Source: Clarkia xantiana subsp. parviflora
Taxonomy: Eukaryota; Streptophyta; Magnoliopsida; Myrtales; Onagraceae
Reading direction: 5' to 3'
Assembly (NCBI GenBank): GCA_036873135.1
Contig: JAPTYO010000015.1
Span: 4,734,839-4,798,838 of the forward strand
Length of the DNA: 64,000 nucleotides
The notes beneath the pieces are model-generated. The model saw nothing but the letters and a program-made list of their open reading frames with translations, had not been told where the DNA came from and ran no database searches. Each line of letters begins with the position of its first letter. The stretch's first letter is position 1. Both the position numbers and the translations under genes were made by a program. Below are positions 50,477-61,800 of this stretch, piece by piece.

Positions 50477-53030
50477 TTATTGATTGATTGGTTTATAAAG
50501 GTATATATCCCTTGCATCCAAATCCTGTAGGGGTCTTGCATTCTCTTCAAAACCCTAAAAAAATTGGGGGGATATAGATAGAGCTTGTTAGCTAATAACC
50601 TACCTAGCTTATGATAGTCGTCTGTCATTCAATATGTACAACTTACATCATGAACAACAGCTTTTAGTGCTCTTACTTGCTCCCTGGAAACTGTCCTCAC
50701 CTACATACATGTAGACTATTATACAAGTTCCAACCAACAACATCAGTAATGGAAATAACATTTACGGAGTGTTTGGTGCGAAGGTGCAGTACAGTTGTTG
50801 ATCATGAAGTGGTTGATGTCGATAATAAGTATGTACCTTTTTAACAATTGTCCACACGACACCTTCAGTGCAAGGTGGTACAGTTAGCGAACCGATATAT
50901 CTGTAGTATTTCCTGCTGCCAAATTTAATTTCTCCTGGGTTTATCATCCCCACTGCTCTTTCTTCATGATCCACTTCTGTTGCTTTTATATGATGGAATA
51001 GCTGCCAAAAATTATATCTTTGAGATATAAAATTACATAGATATATTTACGAGGATTAATTAAGTACCTACCTTGCTTAGGAACCGATCTGGATGGCCAT
51101 ACTTGTAAAGGATTGCAATAACAGCCGTTTCTCCCTTTGAGCTTGAATGAACAATATGAAGCTCTAAGTCATACCTGGAAACATAATCAACGCAATCATG
51201 TATCATCTATAATATATGGTTGGGTTAATAACCTAGGAGAGGTCTGAAGTTTACCTCATGTTAACGGGAGAGGTCTGAAGTTTAAAATGTTGATTTAAGA
51301 GGTCTGAAGTTTCAATTTTGTTGATAACAACGGTCTCCGTCTGTTTTTACCCGTTAATTGTGACAGAGGTTGATCACATGCTTGGCATGTGACCGGAAAT
51401 AAAATAAATTTCCAAAAATGCCCTTCTATCAAGTGTGCCCCTCACATGCTTGAAGTGAAAAGACCAAAATGCCCTTAAGGACACCATGGATCCGGCCACC
51501 TGGCTCCGGCGACCACCACCCGACTCCGGCAACCACAACTCCGTTGACTACCAATGCAGCTCCGACGACCACCACCGTACTCCGGCGACTACCACCACGG
51601 CTCCGATTGGGCCCAAATCGGGGCTACAAAGCTCCGATCATAGCCAAAAAGCTCCAGATCGGAGCTCTGTGGCTGTGGTCGGAGCTTTTTTGGCTCCGAG
51701 CTCCGATCTGGAGCTTTGTGGCTCAGGTCGGAGCAACAGAGCTCCGATCGGAGCTTTTTTGGCTGAGTTGGTGGCCGGAGCCGGGTCGCCGGAGCCGGTG
51801 GTGGTCGCCGGAGCCGGTGGTGGTCGCCGGAGTCGAGGTGGTGGTCGCCAGAGTTGGGTGGTGGCGGCCGGAGCTTGGTGGTTTTAATTTGACTGTAGGG
51901 GTAAAATTGTCATTTCACATTTCCTTAAATAAAATATTAAATAAAACAAAATATTAAAGGGGCAAAAATGTCATTTCACACAATTCTGTTAAATTTAACC
52001 CTAAAAATGGACAGAAAACCTCAAATCAACAAAGTTGAAACTTCAGACCTCTCAAATCAACATTTTAAACTTCAGACCTCTCCCGTTAACATGGGGTAAA
52101 CTTCAGACCTCTCCTAGGTTATTAACCCTATAGGGTTAACTTTAGTTGCAAATAAAGTCTTAGGCTTGACTATAGTGCGGGTGTAGTTATGTTATAGATC
52201 ATAACAACACCTCGGTATTTACCTACCATAATCATAATCATTAAAAGTACATTTTGTAGTACAATAGCCACCAATAGCCACAACTTTTAATAACATTTTA
52301 CCAATATGCCCACGTTCAAGTATAACCATAATAATATATATAGATGGATATCAGGATAACATAAAGAAGAATTTGGTATTAAAAAAAAAAAAAAAAAAAC
52401 CTTGATCCATGTACAGTATGCTCGGACGGCGAATGCCAGTGACATTGCTTAAGATTGTAGACAATTCCATTTATTTTGATGTTCCCTGCATCAGCCTTCC
52501 ACTGCACCTTTATTCAAAGAAAATAACATTTCATTAATTAGTCGGGAGATACAAATTGAAAATTATATTTGATTATAATGTAACTTACTATAATATCATG
52601 ACCTCTATTATGAAGAGTTGCAGGAGCAGGTTTGTAATCCCTCTGCAACTTTCCTAGTCCTGGAAACACCTTAACTCTCTCATTCACTAAATCAATTGGA
52701 GATTGCAGATTTCCTCCACCACATTGCTTCCATTCCTCCTTTATATCTCCCCATTTTTTCGGTCCTTTCTCGTCTCCTTCTTTGTAACTAAACGGGGCCT
52801 CGTCATCTATATATAAGCAAAGTGGCAACAATTAATATATAATAGGCCCTCAATTAATGAAACATCTGATCAAAACATAATAAATAGCTAAAATTCATTT
52901 TTGGAGCTGGGTGTATGTGCAAGTATATATTACCAACTTCAGAATCAGAAGCTCTGCAGAAATTGAACAAGAGGAGAGTAGCGGAGATGATGATGAGGAA
53001 GGTGAAAGAAATCATTTTGAGCTGATACAT
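50477..53030 (-). CDS. Alpha-carbonic anhydrase, seven exons, intact
   Basis: Catalyses CO2 + H2O to bicarbonate + proton. Minus-strand exons: 53030-52934, 52806-52589, 52507-52401, 51174-51072, 51001-50837, 50701-50648, 50554-50477; total 822 nt, 273 residues, every intron GT-AG and every join in frame. The N-terminus is a hydrophobic signal peptide ([16 protein letters not shown]), so the product is probably secreted or chloroplast-targeted via the ER as in other plant alpha types. Then [20 protein letters not shown], the zinc site [13 protein letters not shown] (two His) and [15 protein letters not shown] (third His), and [20 protein letters not shown] with the second Cys of the usual disulfide. 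The last exon ends [16 protein letters not shown] chose the ATG at 53030; 53015 is also possible. The intron between exons 3 and 4 carries a DNA transposon (51222-52128). Confidence 0.93.
51222..52128. mobile_element. Non-autonomous Mutator-like element in the carbonic anhydrase intron
   Basis: 907 bp with long terminal inverted repeats (about 90-110 bp) beginning GGGTTAATAACCTAGGAG and containing AGAGGTCTGAAGTTT three times per arm. Flanks TATATGGTT (51213-51221) and TATAGGGTT (52129-52137) form a 9-bp target duplication with one mismatch, typical of Mutator-like elements. The interior is GC-rich low complexity (TCCGGCGACC and GAGCTCCGATC words) and codes for no transposase. Open frames inside it are compositional. 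Confidence 0.8.
52381..52399 (+). repeat. A19 homopolymer beside the exon 3 donor site
   Basis: On the gene's strand this is a T run starting with the GT of the intron donor at 52400-52399. Such a run at a splice donor is unusual but U-rich intron starts favour plant splicing. Confidence 0.8.
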
Positions 53031-53671
53031 TATATTATTCCTCAATTAATAAGTGCTATTGGCAACGCTTCTTCACTTCTATGTTTTTAACAAGACAAGA
53101 GGTTACTGAAAGATGGTAAATTTGAGATTTTGCAAATACAATATTTCTTCTATGTATATTTATAACGCCTCCATATATGATTGATATTTATTTATTTCTT
53201 TATATATATATACTCTATTCAATTATTGTCTTTCTTTTTATGTACGTAGTTCGATTTTCAAATTCTATGAACGGAGATTTGATTCGCTTGGGAGCTAAAT
53301 TTGAGTTACATTCATTCAACCTCGTTAATTGCATGTCCATACATTCAAACATATCCATTTTATCAATCAATTCATTCATGTCATTTGTAGTTTTTTTGTT
53401 ATATATATTTATTTATCTAGACAATATGTCGATTCAATTGGAAGAGCCCAATTTAATAAAATAATTTATTTAGTGAGATGACTCATTTATAACTTATAAA
53501 AATCACAATGATTGTTTATACAACCAATTAAGTACAAATCTTTAGTGACGAATCAATCTAAATATGATCATATTATGATTTTTTTGCTAACACGACTAAA
53601 CCGATTCTTACATCAAATTATTGTACACTCGAGACCATAGTGGTTATGCAAAAAATATATATAATTTATGG

Positions 53672-53727
<56 letters not shown>

Positions 53728-54019
53728 AATATTGTGATTTTTTGTTAATGCGGCTAAACCAATTCTTACATCAAATTATTGTACGTGTGTTTGTAGTCGT
53801 TTATGGATGGCATCACTTTGGTTGTCGGTAGTTAGTGCAATACCCGGTCCTATAAGGACTTTGGAATGAGAATAACATGGATTGACGTCCATTGTTTTAA
53901 TAATCTTTACATAATGCATGAAAATTCTTTTACAACACTCTTGAAGGCAAAAATAGTAGCAACAAGTTTATTAGTTTTAATAGTTCATCTACTCTCTCCT
54001 TTGGCAGTATGTGCATAGT
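53031..54019. other. Intergenic region with the carbonic anhydrase promoter side, no other gene seen
   Basis: AT-rich. The upstream region of the carbonic anhydrase gene is 53031 and beyond; I see no reliable TATA box position. It contains the TA microsatellite at 53675-53725. Small open frames are AT-rich and unsupported. Confidence 0.5.
53675..53725. repeat. TA dinucleotide microsatellite
   Basis: About 25 uninterrupted TA/AT units in the intergenic region upstream of the carbonic anhydrase gene. Confidence 0.95.
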
Positions 54020-54024
54020 CTAGT
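54020..54024. other. Target-site duplication of C3, left copy
   Basis: CTAGT directly before the 5' LTR; the same five bases follow the 3' LTR at 59941-59945. Confidence 0.9.
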
Positions 54025-54353
54025 TGTTGGAGTTCTAGGCTGCAAGCTGACCCGTTTGTTTGTTATTTATTTTAGTTTAATTGGATTGGTTTGGCCCATT
54101 TTTTTTTTGGCCCGGTTTGTAATACTTACGACCAGTTTGCTTTGTTTAATTTTGTTTTGGGTAAATTCCTTCTGTTGTACAAACTGTGGGTAAAGCCTAG
54201 AGCTTTCAAAAGTTCGGGGTTTCTCTTAGTGTTTATAAGGTGACTGGAGTCCACTTGAAGGAATACTCCGGGATGAACCGCAAGTCTTCTGTGTTCGTCT
54301 CTTTGCTTTCTTCATCCTCTCAATTCTAGGGTTAGGGTTTCACAAATTTGACA
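54025..54353 (+). repeat. C3 5' LTR
   Basis: 329 bp from TGTTGGAGTTCTAGG to CACAAATTTGACA. Followed directly by the primer site. Confidence 0.95.
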
Positions 54354-54366
54354 TGGTATCAGAGCT
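54354..54366 (+). other. C3 primer-binding site
   Basis: TGGTATCAGAGCT with no gap after the LTR, the initiator tRNA-Met site of plant copia elements. Confidence 0.93.
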
Positions 54367-54618
54367 TTGATGAAGATTTGACTTCGTCGTGTCTCAATCT
54401 CTCTCACGTTTCCGCATCTATGATTACTTCCACCAAGCTGTGACACCTGCTTCTCTTCTTCGTTTCGGACACTTCATCTTCACGAAGCGATTCGCAACTT
54501 TTCCTTTCTTGATCGATCTCCGATCAAGCCTCTGAATTCCGTGCTCTCTCGTGTGACGCTTCGATTCTCCTGTGCATCTTTTTATTCGCCTGCATGGAAG
54601 AGACCAAGAAACTTCAGG

Positions 54619-55711
54619 ATGGCTCCAAGGAAGTCATCGAGACTTCTTGCTATGGAGCAACAGAAGGTATCGAGAATCTCATCTTCTGAGATCCACCCGT
54701 TCCAATCGCTATACTTGCATGCATCAGATCATCATGGCCAGGTTGCTGTTACTCGCTTGCTTACTAGTTCTGAGGATTATACTATCTGGTGTCGTGCTAT
54801 GCAAATCTTTCTTCTTGGGAAGAATAAGCTAGGTTTCATTACTGGATCTTGTAAGCGTTCTTCATATGAGACTAAGTTTCATCATCTTAGGGACGTTTGC
54901 AATGCTGTGGTCACTGGCTGGTTGATTAACTCTGTATCGAAAGATATTTCTGGAATGCTGAATCTGCTTGTGATGCGTGGAAAGAATTTAAAGAGCGATT
55001 TGACAAAGTTAATGGATCACGAATTTACCAATTGCATAAAGACATTGTGACTGTCAAGCAAGGTCTCGATTCTGTTACGACGTTTTTCACAAAACTACTC
55101 AACCTGTGGATAGAGTACGATACTGCCTGTGCACTGCCTCATGTGGAAGGTGAAGCTTTCAAGAGACATCTGGAACATAAGGAGAATCAAAGGCTTTTTC
55201 AGTTATTAATGGGTCTCAACGAGATCTATTCCAATGTTCGGAGAAATCTATTGCTTTGGGTTCCATTGCCAAGCTTAAATCAGGCATATGGGATGCTTGT
55301 TCAGGAGGAGAGCCAGAGGGATGTCTCTGCTTCGATGGTTTCTGATGGTAGTTCATTCTTTGCCAATATCACCACAGGGTCTGACAAACCCAAGAGGCCC
55401 CTGAATCCAAACATTGAGTGTGAATTTTTTCACAAAAAGGGGAACTTTGCTGCAAAGTGTTTTGCTTAGGGCTGTGATTTATGCAAAAAGAAAGAACATC
55501 TGAGGGAAACCTGTTTTAAATTGAGGGATATGCAGAAAGGGAAGGGGAAAATCAATGCAAACAATGCCTCTTCTGGTTCAGATACAGGTTCAGAAATTGG
55601 ATCCAACTTGGGAATGAGCAGTATTCAAGGAGGTGTGACTCTTTCAGAAGCTCAGTTTGAGAGGCTACTCCAGAGGGCAGGAGGCAGTGGAGGGCCTACC
55701 ACTACTGCAGC
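54619..55711 (+). pseudogene. C3 gag, 5' part
   Basis: Start at 54619 (MAPRKSSRLLAMEQQ). The typical copia Gag opening LYLHASDHHGQVAVTRLLTS and YTIWCRAMQIFLLGKNKLGF is followed by a frameshift near 55000 into HKDIVTVKQGLDSVTTFFTK and ENQRLFQLLMGLNEIYSNVR. The zinc knuckle region reads CEFFHKKGNFAAKC, then a TAG at 55467-55469, then CDLCKKKEHLRETC. The frame is cut at 55712 by a DNA element; it resumes at 56215. Confidence 0.9.
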
Positions 55712-56214
55712 TAGGGGTGAAACCAGACCGGTTTTTAGCTTGTTTCGCTCGGATACCTAAATTTTCAGTCCGGATTTTTTCCTTAAAAAAATCCGACCAA
55801 AAAACCGTTTGAGGAAAGATAAATCGTCCATTAGTAATAAGGTTTTTCGGTTCGGTTTTCGGTTTTAAACCGAAAATCCAATATTAGCAATTACCATTAT
55901 AAATTCTTGTCATTTTCACGACTATATCAAATCAAAATGATAAATAACTACCATTAATATAATTAAATAAATTATAAAATACAAATAGAACAAATAATCT
56001 TCATAAGTGCCTCTTTTATACAATTTATATTGACCTAATTAATTAAATATATTAACTAATATCAACTAATATAATATATATTGTATATATTTAATTTGCA
56101 TAACGATCGGTTCGGTCCCCACGGTCCTCAAATCTCAAAATTTCTGTTTTTCGGTCCGGTCCGGTTCGGTTTTCACCGGTTTTTCTGACCAACCGGATTT
56201 TAGTTTCACCCCTA
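55712..56214. mobile_element. hAT-like non-autonomous element in C3 gag
   Basis: 503 bp with terminal inverted repeats TAGGGGTGAAAC / GTTTCACCCCTA and an exact 8-bp target duplication ACTGCAGC (55704-55711 and 56215-56222). The 8-bp duplication and the TAGGGGTG ends fit the hAT superfamily. The interior is AT-rich with GGTTCGGTTTTCGG-type subterminal repeats on both sides and no transposase, so it depended on enzyme from elsewhere. Confidence 0.93.
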
Positions 56215-57292
56215 ACTGCAGCCACTTCTGGTGATTAGTAGATCACTGCTCATGGTATGAGTTCCTTCTTTTCCTTTAAAAATGATGACAATTTTTGTAT
56301 CCTTGATAGTGGTGCTAGTAACCACATGACAAATAATCTGAATTAGCTTAGCAATTTCAAAGTTATTTCTGATTCTAAAGTTAAATTGCCCAATGGTGTT
56401 CATTCTGATATTGCTGGTATTGGGGATTTTAAAATTGATGATGGTCAGATTTTGAAAAATGTGTTGTATGTGTCTGTGTCTGAGTTCAAGTATAATCTTA
56501 TTTCTATTTCTAAACTCACTCAAGACTTGAACTGCACTACAACTTTTGTTACCTAAAACTGCTATACTACAGGACCTCTCAAGTGGGAGGGTCTTGGGCA
56601 ATGTCAATGAAGACTATGGCCTATACTTACTCAACACCAGCAGCACCAAAAGCAACTCTGTGGTTCTTTCAGCTGCCAATAATGATGATCTTTTACTCTG
56701 GCATAGACGTTTTGGTCATGCTTCTTTACAGATTATGCATTATGTTGATTCTCTTAAACATGTTAGGAATAAAAGTCTTGTTGTTCATGATTGTATTGTT
56801 TTCCCTTTAGCACGTATTACCAGACAATCTTTTCCTGATTCTGTTTCAAAAGCAAACTCTATGTTTGACCTCATCCACTCACATGTTTGGGGACCTTACC
56901 ATACCCCTGCTAATGATAATAAGAGGTATTTTCTCACTCTAGTGGATGATCATTCCAGGCTTACCTGGGTTTTCCTGATCCAATTTAAACATAATGTTGT
57001 TCTTGTTATAAAGAATTTTGTTGCTATGATTCACACCCAATTTGACAAAACCATTAAAATTTTCAGAAGTGACAATGGGGGTGAATTCATTAATGAGAAT
57101 CTGGGTTCTTTCTTTAAAGAACATTGGATCATCCACCAGAGTAGTTTCCCTTATACACCCCAACAGAATGGGAGGGCTGAGAGGATACATAGACATATTT
57201 TAGAAGTTGCTAGGGCTCTGAAACTTCAAGCTTCTATTCCTAACAGATTTTGGGGGTACTGCATTCTTGCTGCTTGTTATTTGATAACTTGA
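56215..57292 (+). pseudogene. C3 protease, GAG-pre-integrase and integrase
   Basis: After the hAT element there are two stops (near 56238), then the copia protease FCILDSGASNHMTNN with its DSG. KLPNGVHSDIAGIGDFKI and KNVLYVSVSEFKYNLISI lead to the GAG-pre-integrase WHRRFGHASLQIMHYV. The integrase core has FLTLVDDHSRLTWVFL (D), IFRSDNGGEFINE (D) and PYTPQQNGRAERIHRH (E). A frameshift near 57285 moves into the next frame. Confidence 0.92.
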
Positions 57293-59604
57293 TGCCAACT
57301 AAAATTTTGGATGGAGAGTCACCAATTGAGATCCTTTCTGGTACAAAACCTCAGTTAGATCATCTGAGAGTCTTTGGGTGTTTATGTTATGCTAAAAATT
57401 TGTTGGTGACAGACAAGTTAGCCGCCAGAGTAATTCCTTGTGTGTTTTTTGGATATTCAGATACACAGAAAGGATATAGAGTTTATGATTTTAATCTTCA
57501 AAGATTTTTTATCAATCGTGATGTGAAGTTTTTTGAAAATGTTTTTCCTTTCTCTGGTAGTAAATCTGATCTATTGCTCATCTTTTGCAAACAACCTCTC
57601 AATGATGATGATGTTTTTTTTACTGATCCTGAGGATGAGGATAATTTTGATTCTGAATTGAGTGATAATATACCAGATGATAACACTCAACCTATTTTAG
57701 ATGATGGTATATATGTATCAGATGATGCTCTTGCTGATGATCCAGCAAATGATGATACACTTACAAGCGTACCTGATGCTTCTCAACCCACAAGAGTTTC
57801 TAGCAGGGTAAGAAAAACTCTCACACACCTTAATGATTATGTGGTGTATTCTGGTTCCACTGATCATCCTCTTAATCATTATGTGGGATATTCTCGTGTT
57901 TCAGCTGAGTATAAATTTTTTCTAACATCTATTGGCAAGTTTGCAGAACCTGAAACCTTTCAGGAAGTACAACAGGATCCTCTTTGGGTTAAAGCCATGA
58001 AAGAAGAGATTGCTGCCTTGGAGGCAAATGGAACTTGGAAAATAGTTACTTTGCCACCAGGCAAGAGAGCAAGTGGGTGCAAGTGGGTGTACAAGCTCAA
58101 GTACAACTCAGATGGCAGTCTGGAAAGGCATAAAGCCAGACTTGTGGCAAAAGGATACAAACAGCAATATGGTATTGACTACTCTGGAACCTTTTCTCCT
58201 GTAGTTAAAATGAACACTGTGAGAACAATTTTAGCTCTTGCCTCTATGAAACATTGGTATATTTTTCAAATGGATATTCAAAATGCTTTTTTGCTAGGTG
58301 ATATTTTTAAGGAGGTATATATGACACTCCCACAAGGCTTTGGTAATCAGAGGGGGAATGCCAAATCTCCTTCTCTTGTTTGTCGATTACTCAAATCCTT
58401 GTATGGTTTAAAACAGGCTTCTCGCCAATGGAATTTTAAGCTTACTGAGGCATTGCTAAAATCTGGTTATCAACAGTCTAAGTATGATTACTCAATCTTC
58501 ACTAAATATGATGGTGCTGAAATGGTTGTGTTGTTGGTGTACGTTTATGACTTACTGATTACTGGAAACAGTAAAAGACTTGTTGATGATTTGAAGGGTG
58601 TTCTAGTTAGCAATTTCAGAATGAAGGATTTGGGAGATCTAAAATATTTTTTGGGAATTGAAGTTGTTAGATCTTCAAAAGGCCTTGTTTTGAATCAAAG
58701 AAAGTATGCTCTTGATTTGATATCCTCTGTTGGTCTGAGTGGTGGTAAAGTTGCTAGTACTCCTATGGAGTTTAACTTGATATTAACTAGCAAGTTTTAT
58801 GATAATCATTTTGGCTTGAATGTGCATGATGTTCTCCTAGATGATGAGATCTCATACAGGAGGCTGATAGGAAAGTTGCTATACTTAACTGTTACGCGTC
58901 CTGACATTTCATTTGTTGTTCAGCATCTTAGCCAGTTCTTGAGTAGTCCTAAAAGGTCCCATTATGAAGCAGCATTACGTATTGTAAGGTATGTGAAGCG
59001 TGAACCAGGTAAAGGTATCTTTCTTCCCTCTGATTCTGAGCCTTTGCTGGTAGGGTACTATGATTCTGACTGGGCTAGTTGCTTGAACACTATGAGATCT
59101 GTTAGTGGTTATGGTATTAAGTTAGATGATGCTCTTATATCCTGGAAAGTGAAAAAGGAACAGACTGTTGCTAAGTCTTCTGCAGAAGCAGTATATAAAA
59201 GCATGGGTAGAGCCATATCTGAGATTGTTTGGCTCAAGGGTCTTCTTTCTGAACTAGGTTTTGAACATCCTGGTCCTGTTACTCTTTACTGTGATAATGA
59301 AGCTGGGATGAAAATTGCAGCAAATCAAGTCTTCCATGATAGGACTAAACATATTGAAGTGGATTGTCATTATGCACGTAATATTTTGTTATCTAGTGTT
59401 ATTAGAACAGATTTTGTTAAGACTGAAGAGCAGGTAGCAGACATTTTCACTAAGGCATTGGGAGGCAGACAGCACTATTACCTCATGGAGAAGCTGGGAA
59501 TGTTAAATCTTTACCCAGGATCGAAGAAAGGAGCGGGAGCAGCTGAAGGTGAAGTTACAGGGACTGCTGTTCAAGTTAAAGTGTTTGATGCTGGTCCAGC
59601 TTGA
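57293..59604 (+). pseudogene. C3 integrase C-terminus, reverse transcriptase and RNase H
   Basis: One long open stretch. The integrase tail LDHLRVFGCLCYAKN precedes an acidic linker. The RT reads GCKWVYKLKYNSDGSLERHK, then WYIFQMDIQNAFLLGDIFKE with the first catalytic Asp, SLYGLKQASRQWNFKL, and VYVYDLLITG where the YVDD box has Y (58546-58548) in place of its first Asp. RNase H follows with YYDSDWASCLNTMRSVSGYG, SSAEAVYKSMGRAISEIVWL and YCDNEAGMKIA; the tail is ADIFTKALGGRQHYYLMEKL. The changed polymerase box should abolish activity. Confidence 0.93.
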
Positions 59605-59610
59605 GAGGGG

Positions 59611-59940
59611 GGTTGGAGTTCTGGGCTGCAAGCTGGCCCGTTTGTTTGTTATTTGTTTTAGTTTAATTGAATTGGTTTGGCCCATTTTGTTTGTGGCTCG
59701 GTTTGTAATACTTAGGACTAGTTTGCTTTGTTTAGTTTTGATTTGGGTAAATTCCTTCTGTTGTACAAACTGTGGGGTAAAACCTAGAGCTTTCCAAAGT
59801 TCGGGGTTTCTCTTAGTGTTTATAAGGTGACTGGAGACCACTTGAAGGAATACTCCGGGATGAACCGCAAGTCATCTGTGTTCGTCTCTTTGCTTTCTTC
59901 CTCCTCTCAATTCTAGGGTCAGGGTTTCACAAATTTGACA
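59611..59940 (+). repeat. C3 3' LTR
   Basis: 330 bp, matching the 5' LTR with scattered differences. Its first base is G instead of T (GGTTGGAG for TGTTGGAG). The polypurine tract TTGAGAGGGG lies just before it. Confidence 0.93.
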
Positions 59941-61800
59941 CTAGTTTCCAAGGATAACTAAACATGGATAAAACAGATAAAGCTCTATCACTGTTGAAAA
60001 GTGCTCTGGTTATTGAGGTAAGTCAGTCAAAGTTGTATATCTTATTTTTGCAGTTTAAATGGTAGAGTTTTCTAATATCTTCTTTCTTTTAAATACAAAC
60101 ATGACCCCTTTCTCTTTACTAATGCTAAAAGTCATTTTTTTTGTTGAGCTCCCTTAAGCTGCAACTAATTATATGATACTAACTACTCAACGCTATTCCC
60201 TAAGTATACAAGTGTAAATTGTGTGTATTATATGATTGAAGAGTGTTCTCTAGTTGAATTAAATTCTTTGCAGTCTGTCAATGAGAACATATATCTGAAA
60301 TAATCAATTTTCAGTGATTAACTACTCAGTTCTATTTTTTAATTCAATAATTTCTACTATTTTACTCCACTAAAAGATTTCATATTTATTCGTTTTCTTT
60401 ACCTTATGGCGGCATTCTTAATTTCTTCTCTTTTTTTGGTGGCGTTCTTAATTTCTTGTTTCAGATAATGTGTTTGATAAAAAGTCGACTTAGATGATTC
60501 TTTAGTTTGGAGTTCTTGATATTTTTTTTTAAAGTATGCATTCATCAAGTATTTTGAGGCATTCATTATTTTAAGTTGCAGGACTTATAAATAAGTTTGT
60601 CTTAAATTCCTCAAGTAATTGCAGTACCTGGAGGTTAAGTTTTAAATTATTTAAGTAACTCCTACTCTTGCCCATTTTTCCACAACTAACTAACAATTGT
60701 ACCAAAACTCGATTTAATTGGAGGAAGAAAAGAAGAGCAGATCAAACAACTGTTTCACATCAAGGAGTTGGAGGAACGACTCACGTTTCTCAAGGAAACC
60801 AATTCAAACTTGTCTCTACAGCTTTTTAAGAGATTGAAGAAATTATAGAGAATAAGATGGATGATCCTGAAAGAGACATGAACAAGTGTATTTATTTATA
60901 CTTCAGATTTATTTTTTACTGAATTTAATTATTGTATGTCGAATTATTTTGGTACATGAATGAATATACATAGTGTTTGCTTTTTTTATTCAGATTTTAT
61001 TTTTAATAATTATATAATTTATTTGGGAAAAAACATCATATAATGACAATATATATTTCGTCTCAAAAAAAAAAAAAAACAAACCCTAAATATCATCGGA
61101 AAATATGTTTTTAATGACGAAATCCATTTTGTCGGTGAAACAAGTACGGGCCAGCGAAAACCTATGTCGACGTATTTTTTGTCGGCAAAAACAGGTTCGG
61201 GCCAAGATAATATGCTTCGGCGACATATTTTTTTGGTTGTCAAATGGTTGAACCTAGGGATGAGAAAAAAAAATATGGATCGGCCGGACCAGATCGGAAT
61301 TGGTCCGGAACCGACCCGTTTTGAAACGGACCAGAGTGGACTGGTCCAAATTGGTAAGAGTTTCAGACCCGAAATTGAAACTAGTCCGAGGGGTATACTA
61401 AATCGGTTGAACCAGTCCGGACCTGATCGGTTTGAACTGGTTTAATTATTATTCAAAAAAAAATATGTGTTGGTCTGCAGGAGCATATCCCACGTGCGGC
61501 GCCTTAGGATAGGAGTTAGTACAGAGAGACTCGTTGCAAGTCTCTCTCATTCACCCGTCTCTCTCAAATTTTGCTTTTGCCCATCCCAGACTGTTTCAAC
61601 TTTTATGGAGTCCCCGTCGTAACTCACTCGTCTCAAGGAATCCCCGCCGGCCTCGTCTCGCCGCCGACCGCTCACCACCTCCTCCCTCTGCCATGAGTCC
61701 GTGATCAACCTTATAACTCTGGATTTGCCGATTGAACCGATCAAACTGTTTCTTGATTTACATGATTTTCCATATTTGATTGTAATTTTGCCCAAGCTAC
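59941..61800. other. Region between C3 and T6; possible gene fragment, otherwise nothing recognised
   Basis: Just after the C3 target duplication there is an ATG at 59964 opening MDKTDKALSLLKSALVIE, followed at about 60018 by a GTAAGT that could be a splice donor. 60740-60847 encodes a coiled-coil-like ELEERLTFLKETNSNLSLQL ending in a stop. These could be exons of a host gene disrupted by C3, but I cannot link them. 61080-61250 has GTCGGCAAAAACAGG-type repeats and 61265-61440 GGACCGGT-type repeats. 61480-61800 is more GC-rich with no supported gene. Confidence 0.35.

Larger units (their letters stand above)
54025..59940 (+). mobile_element. C3: nearly complete Ty1/copia retrotransposon
   Basis: 5.9-kb element with two LTRs of 329 and 330 bp, perfect 5-bp target duplication (CTAGT), primer site, gag, protease, integrase, RT and RNase H in copia order. 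The LTRs differ at several positions, so it is older than T3. Its gag carries a hAT-like insertion. Frameshifts in gag and integrase, stops before the protease and a mutated RT active site make it defective. Confidence 0.95.

Noticed and set aside
51469..51957. Overlapping open frames of 133-162 codons
   Set aside because: They lie inside the Mutator-like element in GC-rich repeats and have no recognisable domain.
53177..53464. Hydrophobic 95-codon frame upstream of the carbonic anhydrase gene
   Set aside because: AT-rich stretch encoding mostly Ile, Phe, Leu and Tyr; no homology and no promoter or splice context.
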